Origin: an uncultured Porphyromonas sp. | GTDB lineage: Bacteria > Bacteroidota > Bacteroidia > Bacteroidales > Porphyromonadaceae | NCBI GenBank assembly: GCA_945875135.1 | Contig: CAMCJO010000143.1 | Location: forward strand, 1 to 6,085 | DNA: 6,085 bases | Reading direction: 5' to 3' | Program-made: the position numbers and the translations under genes | The notes under the pieces: model-generated | What the model saw: only the letters and a program-made list of their open reading frames with translations | Database searches by the model: none | Told to the model about the DNA's origin: nothing | Shown here: piece after piece, positions 1-6,085 of the stretch | How the letters are laid out: each line of letters opens with the position of its first letter | Numbering within the stretch: the first letter of the stretch is position 1

Positions 1-25
1 TCCAACTTCTAATCTCTACGCCCGC

Positions 26-55
26 TTGTCAGGTCAAAAAGTTTTTGTACCTTTG
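26..55 (+). promoter_or_regulatory. Bacteroidetes-type promoter for the rpsL operon
   Basis: TACCTTTG at 48-55 is an exact match to the Bacteroidetes -7 consensus TAnnTTTG. TTG at 26-28 (in CTTG) lies 19 nt upstream of it, the usual spacing for the -33 element. Transcription should start a few bases after the box, around 58-61, giving a leader of about 115 nt before rpsL. I see no better promoter before rpsL; CATATTTG at 138-145 has one mismatch and no -33 partner. The call rests on consensus matching and position only. Confidence 0.75.
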
Positions 56-60
56 TCCCC

Positions 61-121
61 GCTATACCTACTGTGGGTAGCTGTGATGTGCGACTTGGTC
101 GTAGCTGCAGTGTCTTATAGC
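61..121 (+). promoter_or_regulatory. Structured 5' leader of rpsL: long interrupted hairpin
   Basis: Four nested helices can be drawn by hand. P1 pairs GCTATA 61-66 with TATAGC 116-121. P2 pairs ACTG 70-73 with CAGT 108-111. P3 pairs TAGCTG 78-83 with TAGCTG 102-107 and has G-U pairs at both ends. P4 pairs CGAC 91-94 with GTCG 98-101 around a TTG loop. Together they give 20 base pairs in 61 nt, with unpaired bulges at 74-77 and 84-90. The structure begins almost exactly at the predicted transcription start and is followed by an A/T-rich, apparently open stretch to the rpsL start. It could stabilise the mRNA 5' end or bind a ribosomal protein for feedback. No function is shown, and no energy calculation was run. 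Confidence 0.5.
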
Positions 122-175
122 AGGGTAGCACGAGAATCATATTTGTAAATCAAGAATTAAGTAAACGAGAAGTTA

Positions 176-553
176 ATGCCTACTATCCAACAGTTAGTAA
201 GAAAGGGACGAGAGACCTTTGAGGAAAAAGGTAAGTCTCCAGCCTTGGGTTCATGCCCACAGCGTCGTGGCGTTTGTGTCCGCGTTTACACAACCACCCC
301 TAAGAAGCCTAACTCGGCTATGCGTAAGGTGGCTCGTGTACGTCTGACCAACGGCAAGGAGGTTAATGCCTACATCCCTGGTGAGGGTCACAACCTTCAG
401 GAGCATAGTATCGTCTTGGTGCGTGGCGGTCGTGTCAAGGACCTGCCTGGTGTACGCTACCATATAGTGCGTGGCGCACTCGATACAGCTGGTGTCGATG
501 GTCGTCGCCAGCGTCGCTCTAAGTACGGAGCTAAGCGTCCTAAGGCGAAGTAA
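176..553 (+). CDS. rpsL: 30S ribosomal protein S12 (uS12)
   Basis: S12 sits at the decoding centre of the 30S subunit and controls reading accuracy. The 125-residue product has the family's usual length and its hallmark segments: CPQRRGVC at 27-34, [10 protein letters not shown] at 39-48, [10 protein letters not shown] at 69-78, and [13 protein letters not shown] at 84-96. The two lysines where streptomycin-resistance changes usually occur are unchanged (K43 in PKKPNS, K88 in RVKDLPG), which suggests a sensitive-type S12. D89 is the site that RimO methylthiolates in some bacteria. The ATG at 176 gives the conserved start [12 protein letters not shown]. The upstream bases are A-rich with no clear Shine-Dalgarno site, as is usual in Bacteroidetes. 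It is the first gene of the operon, and an unusually long 375-nt gap separates it from rpsG. Confidence 0.99.
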   Translation: MPTIQQLVRKGRETFEEKGKSPALGSCPQRRGVCVRVYTTTPKKPNSAMRKVARVRLTNGKEVNAYIPGEGHNLQEHSIVLVRGGRVKDLPGVRYHIVRGALDTAGVDGRRQRRSKYGAKRPKAK

Positions 554-579
554 ACTAGTCGCCTAGATTGAGATGCCGT

Positions 580-615
580 GGCGAGGTGCTGGATGGTCTA
601 CTATCCCCCTCGACC
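580..615 (+). repeat. Inverted repeat / strong hairpin after rpsL
   Basis: The arms pair as GG-CGAGG (580-586) and GGATGG (591-596) with CTATCC (601-606) and CCTCG-A-CC (608-615). This makes 13 pairs, including one G-U, around a TCTA loop. There is a 4-versus-1 internal loop at 587-590/607 and a single bulged A at 613. It begins 27 nt after the rpsL stop. The downstream sequence is TATTACTCCC, not a T-run, so it is a structural element or mRNA 3'-end stabiliser rather than a clear terminator. Confidence 0.5.
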
Positions 616-618
616 TAT

Positions 619-672
619 TACTCCCCCTGGCGGGTGAGTATACTATATATAATAGGTACTCAGCGAGTACCT
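619..672 (+). promoter_or_regulatory. Four-segment set of mutually exclusive hairpins
   Basis: Complementary 5-mers alternate: TACTC 619-623, GAGTA 636-640, TACTC 657-661 and GAGTA 665-669. Segments 1 and 2 pair as a hairpin (619-640) with an inner CCC/GGG helix and a TGGC loop. Segments 2 and 3 pair (extended to TGAGTA 635-640 with TACTCA 657-662) around an inner CTAT/ATAG helix. Segments 3 and 4 form a perfect 8-bp stem, AGGTACTC 654-661 with GAGTACCT 665-672, around an AGC loop. Pairing 2:3 excludes both 1:2 and 3:4, the logic of an attenuator-type switch. The 3:4 hairpin lacks a downstream T-run, so a classical terminator readout is not supported. Confidence 0.4.
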
Positions 673-754
673 CTCCCCACAGAAAAATCTATCTACACTC
701 TTCGTAGCAGTGTGTCCGAGCTCTCTTAAAGAGTCGTACTTGTCTAGCGTAGGA

Positions 755-783
755 GTGCAATCTAAATCTAGTAACCACATTTG
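755..783 (+). promoter_or_regulatory. Weak candidate promoter upstream of rpsG
   Basis: CACATTTG at 776-783 matches the Bacteroidetes -7 box TAnnTTTG except at its first base. The sequence TTTGTCCCCG (780-789) also occurs at the rpsL promoter (52-61). GTG at 755-757 is the only candidate -33 element, 18 nt upstream, and it is poor. The same bases lie in the loop of a 6-bp hairpin, AACCAC 773-778 with GTGGTT 789-794, which may be the real feature. A promoter here would give rpsG and fusA their own leader of about 140 nt. Confidence 0.2.
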
Positions 784-810
784 TCCCCGTGGTTCTATTT
801 GGATGAGCTA

Positions 811-829
811 ATCCTTGGAGATCAAGGAT
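811..829 (+). repeat. Perfect 7-bp hairpin upstream of rpsG
   Basis: ATCCTTG 811-817 pairs perfectly with CAAGGAT 823-829 around a GAGAT loop. After an A/A mismatch the stem can continue as 806-809 with 831-834, using two G-U pairs. The 5-nt loop and missing flanking arms exclude a tRNA anticodon arm. It lies 100 nt before the rpsG start and 10 nt before the next hairpin. Confidence 0.5.
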
Positions 830-839
830 AGGTTGAGTA

Positions 840-859
840 AATGCTCCAGAGGGAGCGTT
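840..859 (+). repeat. 8-bp hairpin upstream of rpsG
   Basis: AATGCTCC 840-847 pairs with GGAGCGTT 852-859, including one T-G wobble, around an AGAG loop. The core GCTCC/GGAGC is perfect. The lower part competes with a small hairpin, GTTG 857-860 with CAAC 865-868. It ends 69 nt before the rpsG start, so it would not itself cover the initiation site. Confidence 0.5.
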
Positions 860-928
860 GAAGACAACAGATCATTATGATGGCAACCCAAATAAGACGA
901 CGAGACAATAGTATAATATCACGAAACA

Positions 929-1405
929 ATGAGAAAGGCTAAGCCTAAGAAGAGGCAGGTACTGCCCGATCCCGTATTTGGAGATCGTCAGGTCACAAAG
1001 TTTGTGAACCACCTCATGTATGATGGCAAGAAGAGTCTTGCATATAGCATCTTCTATAAAGCCCTTGACATCGTCAAGGATAAGATGTCGCAAGAGGAGA
1101 AGAGCGCCCTAGAGATCTGGAAGGCAGCTCTTGATAACGTAACCCCCCACGTGGAGGTCAAGTCTCGTCGTATCGGAGGAGCAACCTTCCAAGTGCCGAC
1201 AGAGATACGTCCAGAGCGTAGGGAGTCTATCTCCATGAAGAATCTAATCATCTTCGCTCGTAAGCGTGGTGGTAAGACTATGGCTGACAAGCTCGCAGCA
1301 GAGATCATGGATGCCTACAATAGTCAGGGTGGTGCGTTCAAGCGTAAGGAGGACGTACATCGTATGGCTGAGGCTAACCGTGCCTTCGCACACTTCCGCT
1401 TCTAA
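929..1405 (+). CDS. rpsG: 30S ribosomal protein S7 (uS7)
   Basis: S7 nucleates assembly of the 30S head by binding the 3' major domain of 16S rRNA and lines the E site. The product has 158 residues, the length I expect in Bacteroidales. The basic N-terminal tail RKAKPKKR is followed by [11 protein letters not shown] and the family signature [13 protein letters not shown] (27-39, with GKK at 33-35). The beta-hairpin region [20 protein letters not shown] lies at 75-94, and the C-terminal part ends in the conserved NRAFAHFRF. The ATG at 929 gives the conserved N-terminus; it is preceded by an A-rich run (cacgaaaca) with no Shine-Dalgarno site. fusA starts 21 nt after its stop. In E. coli S7 is the autorepressor of this operon, which makes the structured region upstream a natural candidate target here. 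Confidence 0.99.
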   Translation: MRKAKPKKRQVLPDPVFGDRQVTKFVNHLMYDGKKSLAYSIFYKALDIVKDKMSQEEKSALEIWKAALDNVTPHVEVKSRRIGGATFQVPTEIRPERRESISMKNLIIFARKRGGKTMADKLAAEIMDAYNSQGGAFKRKEDVHRMAEANRAFAHFRF

Positions 1406-1426
1406 CCTACACTAACCATAAAATCT

Positions 1427-3550
1427 ATGTCTGCAATTCATTCTAAGCTCGAGCAAACTCGTAATATCGGCATCATGGCACACATCGATGCTGGTAAGAC
1501 GACGACCTCTGAGCGTATACTTTTCTACACCGGACTAACACACAAGATCGGAGAGGTACACGATGGTGCCGCTACGATGGACTGGATGGCTCAGGAGCAG
1601 GAGCGCGGTATCACGATCACCTCAGCTGCTACTACGACCTTCTGGACCTATGACAATAAGAAGTATAAGATCAACCTGATCGACACTCCGGGACACGTGG
1701 ACTTTACCGTAGAGGTAGAGCGTTCACTCCGTGTCCTCGATGGTGCCGTGGCTACGTTCTGCGCCGTGGGCGGTGTACAGCCTCAGAGTGAGACTGTATG
1801 GCGTCAGGCTGATAAGTACAAGGTGCCTCGCATCGCATACATTAATAAGATGGACCGCTCGGGCGCAAACTTCTATGAGGTACAGCGTCAGATGGTCGAG
1901 ATGCTCGGAGCTAAGGCTTGTCCTATCCAGATCCCTGTCGGTGAGGAGGACTCCTTTAAGGGAGTTGTAGATCTGATCACTATGAAGGCGATCATCTGGC
2001 ACGATGAGACCATGGGTGCTGAGTACGAGATCGATGAGATCCCTGACAACCTTCGCGCTGATGCTGAGGAGTGGAGAGATAAGCTCCTAGAGACGCTCGC
2101 AGAGACTGACGAGACTCTCATGGAGAAGTACTTCGATGATCCCTCTACGATCACAGAGGATGAGATCCGTACAGCTATCCGCAAGGCTACCCTAGCGATG
2201 GAGATCTTCCCGATGCTCTGTGGCTCTTCGTTTAAGAATAAGGGTGTACAGACGCTCCTAGATGCTGTCTGTGCTTATCTGCCTAGCCCTATGGATACGC
2301 CAGAGGTGGTAGGTCATGCACTAGACTCTGACAAGCAGGAGGTGCGTGAGGTCGATCCCGATGCACCTATGAGTGCACTCGCCTTTAAGATCGCTACCGA
2401 CCCCTTCGTAGGTCGTCTCTGCTTCTTCCGCGTGTATAGTGGTCACATCGATGCTGGTAGCTACGTCTTTAACTCTCGCTCTGGTAAGAAGGAGCGTATC
2501 TCACGCCTCTTCCAGATGCACTCTAATCACCAGAACCCGATGGAGACTATCGGTACAGGTGATATCGGTGCTGGTGTAGGCTTTAAGGATATCCGTACGG
2601 GTGACACGCTCTGCGATGAGAATGCACCGCTTGTACTGGAGTCTATCGACTTCCCCGATCCTGTGATCGGTATCGCTGTCGAGCCTAAGACGCAGAAGGA
2701 TATGGATCGTCTTGGTGTCGGTCTTGCTAAGCTCGCTGAGGAGGATCCAACATTTGTCGTTAAGACCAATGAGGAGACGGGTCAGACCGTCATCAGCGGT
2801 ATGGGTGAGCTACACCTAGACATCATTATAGATCGCCTGAAGCGCGAGTTCAAGGTCGAGTGTAACCAGGGTAAGCCTCAGGTTGCTTACAAGGAGGCTG
2901 TCACTCAGACTGTAGACCTACGCGAGGTATACAAGAAGCAGTCTGGTGGTCGTGGTAAGTTTGCTGATATCATCATCAAGTTTGGTCCAGCCGATGAGGA
3001 CTTCGACGGAGCTCTACAGTTTGTTGATGAGGTCAAGGGTGGTAATATCCCGAAAGAGTTTATCCCCTCTGTCCAGAAGGGCTTTGAGAAGGCTATGAAG
3101 AGTGGTGTCCTCGCCGGCTATCCTCTAGATAGTCTCAAGGTGACACTGGTAGATGGATCTTTCCACCCAGTAGACTCCGATCAGCTCTCTTTTGAGGTGG
3201 CAGCTATGATGGCCTTTAAGGAGGCTTCAGAGAAGGCTAGCCCCGTGCTGATGGAGCCTATCATGCAACTTGAGGTGGTAACGCCTGAGGAGAACATGGG
3301 TGACGTGATCGGCGACCTTAACAAGCGTCGTGGTCAGGTCGAGGGCTCAGAGGTCAACCGCTCTGGCGCTCAGGTTATCAAGGCTAAGGTGCCCCTAAGC
3401 GAGATGTTTGGCTATGTGACCGCCCTACGTACGATCACGAGTGGTCGTGCCTCTAGTACGATGAGCTTCTCACACTATGCAGAGGTCTCCTCGTCAATAG
3501 CTAAGAAGATCCTTGAGGAACTCAATGGTCGCGTTGATTTGATAAAGTAA
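1427..3550 (+). CDS. fusA: Elongation factor G (EF-G), ribosomal translocase
   Basis: EF-G is the cytosolic GTPase that moves tRNAs and mRNA through the ribosome and, with RRF, helps recycle subunits. The 707-residue product carries all GTPase motifs: P-loop AHIDAGKTT at 18-26, switch I RGITIT at 60-65, DTPGH at 86-90, NKMD at 140-143, and GSS (G5) at 266-268. Domain II spans roughly 310-405. Domain III contains GMGELHLD at 458-465. Domain IV includes the decoding-site tip [10 protein letters not shown] near 576-585 with H580. Domain V begins near [14 protein letters not shown] at about 609. The catalytic histidine H90 is present, so this looks like the translating form. The close match to remembered Bacteroides EF-G and its place in the str operon argue against a diverged paralogue. 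rpsJ follows after 18 nt with no tuf gene between. Confidence 0.99.
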   Translation: MSAIHSKLEQTRNIGIMAHIDAGKTTTSERILFYTGLTHKIGEVHDGAATMDWMAQEQERGITITSAATTTFWTYDNKKYKINLIDTPGHVDFTVEVERSLRVLDGAVATFCAVGGVQPQSETVWRQADKYKVPRIAYINKMDRSGANFYEVQRQMVEMLGAKACPIQIPVGEEDSFKGVVDLITMKAIIWHDETMGAEYEIDEIPDNLRADAEEWRDKLLETLAETDETLMEKYFDDPSTITEDEIRTAIRKATLAMEIFPMLCGSSFKNKGVQTLLDAVCAYLPSPMDTPEVVGHALDSDKQEVREVDPDAPMSALAFKIATDPFVGRLCFFRVYSGHIDAGSYVFNSRSGKKERISRLFQMHSNHQNPMETIGTGDIGAGVGFKDIRTGDTLCDENAPLVLESIDFPDPVIGIAVEPKTQKDMDRLGVGLAKLAEEDPTFVVKTNEETGQTVISGMGELHLDIIIDRLKREFKVECNQGKPQVAYKEAVTQTVDLREVYKKQSGGRGKFADIIIKFGPADEDFDGALQFVDEVKGGNIPKEFIPSVQKGFEKAMKSGVLAGYPLDSLKVTLVDGSFHPVDSDQLSFEVAAMMAFKEASEKASPVLMEPIMQLEVVTPEENMGDVIGDLNKRRGQVEGSEVNRSGAQVIKAKVPLSEMFGYVTALRTITSGRASSTMSFSHYAEVSSSIAKKILEELNGRVDLIK
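3513..3541 (+). promoter_or_regulatory. Weak candidate internal promoter at the end of fusA
   Basis: TTGATTTG at 3534-3541 differs from TAnnTTTG at the usually conserved second base. TTG at 3513-3515 lies 18 nt upstream. Initiation would fall near 3547, at the fusA stop codon and about 20 nt before rpsJ. The match lies inside fusA codons and may be chance. I list it because the S10 group otherwise has no promoter of its own in the window. Confidence 0.15.
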
Positions 3551-3568
3551 TAATCTCACAATATAGTA

Positions 3569-3874
3569 ATGAGCCAAAAGATCAGAATCAAGCTGAGGTC
3601 TTACGACCACATGCTCGTAGACAAGTCTGCCGAGAAGATCGTCACGGCCGTACAGAATACTAATGCGCTGGTCAGTGGTCCTATACCACTGCCCACGCAT
3701 AAGCGTATTTTTACGGTGAACCGCTCCACCTTCGTCAATAAGAAGAGCCGTGAGCAGTTTGAGCTAAATGCTCACAAGCGTCTGATCGACATCTACAATG
3801 CCTCAGCACCTACGATTGATGCGCTGATGAAGCTGGAGATGCCCAGTGGCGTAGACATCGAAATTAAGTATTAA
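3569..3874 (+). CDS. rpsJ: 30S ribosomal protein S10 (uS10, NusE)
   Basis: S10 is a head protein of the 30S subunit and, as NusE, pairs with NusB in rRNA antitermination and links RNA polymerase to ribosomes through NusG. The 101-residue product is within a few residues of E. coli S10. It shows [11 protein letters not shown] at the N-terminus, the core [18 protein letters not shown] (36-53), and the loop [13 protein letters not shown] (53-65). That loop replaces the HVDKDARDQYE-type loop of proteobacteria and inserts towards 16S rRNA. The protein ends [11 protein letters not shown]. In E. coli this gene opens the S10 operon behind an L4-binding leader. Here it starts 18 nt after fusA, so there is no room for such a leader. 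Confidence 0.99.
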   Translation: MSQKIRIKLRSYDHMLVDKSAEKIVTAVQNTNALVSGPIPLPTHKRIFTVNRSTFVNKKSREQFELNAHKRLIDIYNASAPTIDALMKLEMPSGVDIEIKY

Positions 3875-3895
3875 CCAGAGTAATCAACTACAGAA

Positions 3896-4513
3896 ATGCC
3901 AGGATTATTAGGAAAGAAAATCGGAATGACTTCCGTATTCAGTGCCGAGGGCGTTAATGTGCCATGCACTGTCATCGAAGTAGGTCCTTGTGTAGTGACT
4001 CAAGTAAAGACTGCTGACCGCGATGGGTATGAAGCGATCCAGCTGGGCTTTCAGGATGCTAAAGACAAGCATACGACACGCCCACTGCAGGGACACTTCA
4101 AGGCAGCCGGAGTAACTAACAAGCGCCACTTGGCCGAGTTCATGGGCTTTGGATCAGATTACAAGCTCGGTGATGAGATCACCGTAGAGCTCTTCAACGA
4201 TACCCACTATGTGGATGTACACGGGACGAGCAAGGGTAAGGGATTCCAAGGCGTAGTCAAGCGTCACGGATTCGGCGGTGTCGGTCAGTCGACACACGGT
4301 CAGGATGACCGTCTGCGTGCACCCGGTGCTGTCGGTGCCTGCTCTTACCCTGCAAAGGTCTTTAAGGGTACACGCATGGCTGGACAGATGGGCAATAAGC
4401 GCGTCACGGTACAAAACCTCGAAGTGATCAAAGTAATGCCCGAGCATAATATCCTCGTACTCAAGGGTAGCGTGCCTGGAGCTAAGGGTTCAATCATAGC
4501 AATAGAGAAGTAA
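3896..4513 (+). CDS. rplC: 50S ribosomal protein L3 (uL3)
   Basis: L3 binds 23S rRNA early in 50S assembly and sends an extended loop to the peptidyl-transferase centre. The 205-residue product has the conserved start [15 protein letters not shown]. Next come the core [15 protein letters not shown] (112-126), the loop [15 protein letters not shown] (133-147), and [14 protein letters not shown] (154-167). At the position of E. coli Gln150, the residue methylated by PrmB, this protein has Ala148 in VGACSYP, so that modification cannot occur here; I recall the same in other Bacteroidetes. The first codons (CCA GGA TTA TTA GGA AAG AAA) are A/T-rich and unlike the gene body. The stop overlaps the rplD start by one base (TAATG), which favours translational coupling. 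Confidence 0.99.
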   Translation: MPGLLGKKIGMTSVFSAEGVNVPCTVIEVGPCVVTQVKTADRDGYEAIQLGFQDAKDKHTTRPLQGHFKAAGVTNKRHLAEFMGFGSDYKLGDEITVELFNDTHYVDVHGTSKGKGFQGVVKRHGFGGVGQSTHGQDDRLRAPGAVGACSYPAKVFKGTRMAGQMGNKRVTVQNLEVIKVMPEHNILVLKGSVPGAKGSIIAIEK

Positions 4514-5136
4514 TGGAACTATCAATCTACAATATACAAGGTGAAGATACGGGACGTAAGATAGCCTTGGAGAGCTCCGTCTTTGGCATAGAGCCCAATG
4601 ATCACGCTATCTATCTAACCGTCAAGCAGTACCGCGCTAATCAGCGTCAGGGTACGCACAAAACCAAGGAGCGTAGTGAGATGAGTGGATCTACACGCAA
4701 GCTATTCCGCCAGAAGGGTACGGGTGGCGCTCGTCGTGGTGATATCAACTCTAACATCCTACGTGGTGGTGCGCGCGTCTTCGGACCTCGCCCACGTAGC
4801 TACAGCTTCAAGCTCAACAAGAAGCTCCGCCAGCTAGCACGTCGTAGTGCCCTCACCTACAAGGCTCAGGACAATCAGATCATGGTACTGGATCAGCTCT
4901 CTTTTGAGGCTCCCAAGACCAAGTCTTTTGTGAGCATGGCAAAGGCACTCAACGTAGATGGTCAGAAGACTCTCTACGTAGTCTCACAGATAGAGGATAC
5001 CGTAGCACTCAGTGCTCGCAACATCCCAGGTGTCAGCATCATACGTGCTCAAGATCTCAATACTTATTGTGTGCTGGATTGTCGCAAGATAGTCTTCACA
5101 GAGGATGCTCTAGCACAGGTCAATGAGATGTTTTAA
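4513..5136 (+). CDS. rplD: 50S ribosomal protein L4 (uL4)
   Basis: L4 binds 23S rRNA, and its long loop lines the narrowest part of the nascent-peptide tunnel. The product has 207 residues, close to E. coli L4. It contains the tunnel-loop sequence [17 protein letters not shown] (61-77), where macrolide-resistance changes cluster in other species. [20 protein letters not shown] follows. K63 matches the E. coli wild-type lysine, so no known resistance change is visible in this stretch. The start ATG shares its A with the rplC stop codon. In gammaproteobacteria L4 also represses the S10 operon through a leader before rpsJ; that leader has no counterpart here. rplW follows after 27 nt. Confidence 0.99.
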   Translation: MELSIYNIQGEDTGRKIALESSVFGIEPNDHAIYLTVKQYRANQRQGTHKTKERSEMSGSTRKLFRQKGTGGARRGDINSNILRGGARVFGPRPRSYSFKLNKKLRQLARRSALTYKAQDNQIMVLDQLSFEAPKTKSFVSMAKALNVDGQKTLYVVSQIEDTVALSARNIPGVSIIRAQDLNTYCVLDCRKIVFTEDALAQVNEMF

Positions 5137-5163
5137 GTCGAAACACACTAGTAGAGCATTGAT

Positions 5164-5457
5164 ATGGGAATCATAATCAAACCAATAATCTCAGAGAAGA
5201 TGACAGCAATCACTGAGAGCAATCAGCAGCGCTACGCCTTTTTAGTAGCACCCACTGCAAACAAGATTGAGATACGTAATGCTGTCGAGAAGATGTACAA
5301 CGTCAAGGTCGATAGTGTCAACACCTGTCGCTACGACGGTAAGCACTCTAGTCGCTATACCAAGTCGGGTGTCATCACGGGTCGTAAGCCAGCCTTCAAG
5401 AAGGCTTTCATAACGCTCCAGGGTGAGGATACAATCGATTTCTTTAGCAATATATAA
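5164..5457 (+). CDS. rplW: 50S ribosomal protein L23 (uL23)
   Basis: L23 sits at the rim of the peptide exit tunnel and is the docking site for trigger factor and the signal recognition particle. The product is 97 residues, normal for the family. It has IIKPIISEKMT at the N-terminus, where E11 of SEK matches E. coli E18, the main trigger-factor contact. Then comes the helix TANKIEIRNAVEKMYNVKVDSVNT (31-54), a basic loop with GRKPAFKKAFITL (73-85), and the acidic end GEDTIDFFSNI. The ATG at 5164 gives the conserved start. rplB begins 3 nt after its stop, so coupled translation is likely. Confidence 0.98.
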   Translation: MGIIIKPIISEKMTAITESNQQRYAFLVAPTANKIEIRNAVEKMYNVKVDSVNTCRYDGKHSSRYTKSGVITGRKPAFKKAFITLQGEDTIDFFSNI

Positions 5458-5460
5458 GCA

Positions 5461-6085
5461 ATGGGAATCCGTAAACTAAAGCCCGCAACGCCGGGGCAAA
5501 GACACAAAACTATTGGTGCATTTGACGCCATCACTGCCAGTGCACCAGAGAAGTCTCTTGTAGTTGGAGCTCGTAAATCGGGTGGTCGTAACAATACTGG
5601 CAAGATGACCATACGCAACGTAGGCGGTGGTCACAAGCGTAAGTATCGTCTCATCGACTTCAAGAGAACGAAGGATGGCATCCCCGCTACAGTCAAGAGT
5701 ATCGAGTATGATCCAAACAGATCATCTCGCATCGCACTCCTATACTATGCCGATGGAGCTAAGAGCTATATCATCGCTCCTAACGGACTGACTGTAGGCC
5801 AGCAAGTGATGTCAGGTGAAAACGCAACACCTGAGGTAGGTAACGCACTACCACTAGCCAAGGTACCTGTCGGTATGATCGTGCACAACGTGGAGCTACG
5901 CCCTGGTCAGGGTGGTAAGCTGGTACGTAGTGCTGGTGCCTTCGCACAGCTGGTAGCTCGTGAAGATAATTATGTCGTACTACGTATGCCTAGTGGAGAG
6001 ACTCGCCGTATCCTCGCTGCATGCAAAGCTACGATAGGTAGTGTCGGCAACTCTGACCACGCACTCGAGAGATCAGGCAAGGCTG
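5461..6085 (+). CDS. rplB: 50S ribosomal protein L2 (uL2), 3' end beyond window
   Basis: L2 joins the ribosomal subunits and supports the peptidyl-transferase centre. The frame is open from ATG 5461 to the window edge and encodes 208 of the roughly 274 residues expected. Visible family features are the N-terminal [13 protein letters not shown], the stretch [20 protein letters not shown] (39-58), [19 protein letters not shown] (81-99), [25 protein letters not shown], and [13 protein letters not shown] near 190-202. The last codons read ERSGKA, just before the usual C-terminal basic region with the conserved histidine (E. coli H229), which is therefore not visible. The truncation is only the window boundary; no frameshift is seen. 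In the usual S10 order, rpsS (S19) would follow. Confidence 0.98.
   Translation, partial: MGIRKLKPATPGQRHKTIGAFDAITASAPEKSLVVGARKSGGRNNTGKMTIRNVGGGHKRKYRLIDFKRTKDGIPATVKSIEYDPNRSSRIALLYYADGAKSYIIAPNGLTVGQQVMSGENATPEVGNALPLAKVPVGMIVHNVELRPGQGGKLVRSAGAFAQLVAREDNYVVLRMPSGETRRILAACKATIGSVGNSDHALERSGKA

Larger units (their letters stand above)
554..928 (+). promoter_or_regulatory. Long, hairpin-rich rpsL-rpsG intercistronic region without a gene
   Basis: No open frame here looks like a protein. Instead, inverted repeats nearly tile the first 320 nt: 555-566, 580-615, 619-640 or 636-661 (alternatives), 654-672, 695-713, 723-733, 773-794, 811-829 and 840-859. The final 60 nt before rpsG are A-rich and look open. 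None of the hairpins is followed by a T-run, so an ordinary intrinsic terminator is not evident. In E. coli, S7 represses its own operon by binding the much shorter rpsL-rpsG gap, so a protein-binding control region is a reasonable inference. A processed small RNA, or an internal promoter with its own leader, are alternatives. The stems were found by eye and not scored for energy or covariation. Confidence 0.55.

Noticed and set aside
138..145. CATATTTG as a second rpsL promoter
   Set aside because: It has a first-base mismatch to TAnnTTTG and no TTG at 18-21 nt upstream. The resulting leader would be only about 25 nt and would exclude the structured element.
654..672. Perfect 8-bp hairpin as a rho-independent terminator for rpsL
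   Set aside because: The sequence after the stem is CTCCCCACAG, with no T-run. On the opposite strand the following bases are mixed A/T and there is no gene ending there.
803..860. tRNA-like fold around ATCCTTG...CAAGGAT
   Set aside because: The candidate anticodon loop has 5 nt rather than 7, there is no acceptor stem, and no TTCGANNC-type T loop is present.
877..942. 21-codon frame starting ATGATGGCAACC and overlapping the rpsG start
   Set aside because: It is short, out of frame with rpsG, has a composition unlike the neighbouring genes, and resembles no known protein.
875..1093. Minus-strand open frame of 72 codons across the rpsG start
   Set aside because: It is antisense to the well-supported rpsG, with no recognisable protein or promoter. 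The other minus-strand frames inside rpsL, fusA, rplC, rplD and rplB are likewise shadows of conserved genes.
1731..1970. Second plus-strand frame inside fusA
   Set aside because: It overlaps the GTPase domain of EF-G in another frame, and its sequence is Arg/Ser-rich, typical of a shifted reading of biased codons.
1..6085. CRISPR array, insertion sequence, phage or other mobile element
   Set aside because: No regularly spaced direct repeats, transposase or integrase frames, or terminal inverted repeats are visible. Gene order and coding style are those of a core r-protein operon.

Overview
The window is a single-strand, all-plus block of translation genes: rpsL (S12), rpsG (S7), fusA (EF-G), rpsJ (S10), rplC (L3), rplD (L4), rplW (L23) and the first three quarters of rplB (L2), which runs off the right edge. 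Every protein is full-length for its family and intact, apart from the cut rplB. The organism is most likely a member of the Bacteroidales, probably Porphyromonas-like. The protein sequences resemble Bacteroidales orthologues as I remember them (S7 starting [11 protein letters not shown] with [19 protein letters not shown]2 starting [13 protein letters not shown]). The only strong promoter has the Bacteroidetes form TTG-N19-TAnnTTTG. Clear Shine-Dalgarno sequences are missing before the genes, and tuf is absent between fusA and rpsJ. The genus is an inference; base composition near 50% GC would suit the P. asaccharolytica/uenonis group, but that is only a guess.

Layout. Positions 1-175 hold a promoter (26-55) and a leader of about 115 nt. 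Its first 61 nt fold into one long interrupted hairpin that begins at the predicted transcription start. rpsL follows (176-553). The 375-nt gap from 554 to 928 holds no convincing gene but is packed with inverted repeats, including four alternately complementary 5-mers that can form mutually exclusive hairpins. From rpsG (929) onward the genes are tightly packed, with gaps of 21, 18, 21, -1, 27 and 3 nt. rplC and rplD overlap by one base at TAATG. The str group (rpsL-rpsG-fusA) runs directly into the S10 group (rpsJ-rplC-rplD-rplW-rplB), with no terminator, no tuf and no S10 leader between them.

The genes supply the 30S decoding centre and head (S12, S7, S10), the translocase that works against them (EF-G), and core 50S proteins at the peptidyl-transferase region and exit tunnel (L3, L4, L23, L2). 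The gene content is ordinary and conserved. The parts worth attention are the RNA structures in the rpsL leader and above all the rpsL-rpsG gap. These are plausible sites for r-protein feedback or transcription attenuation, but nothing in the sequence proves that function.
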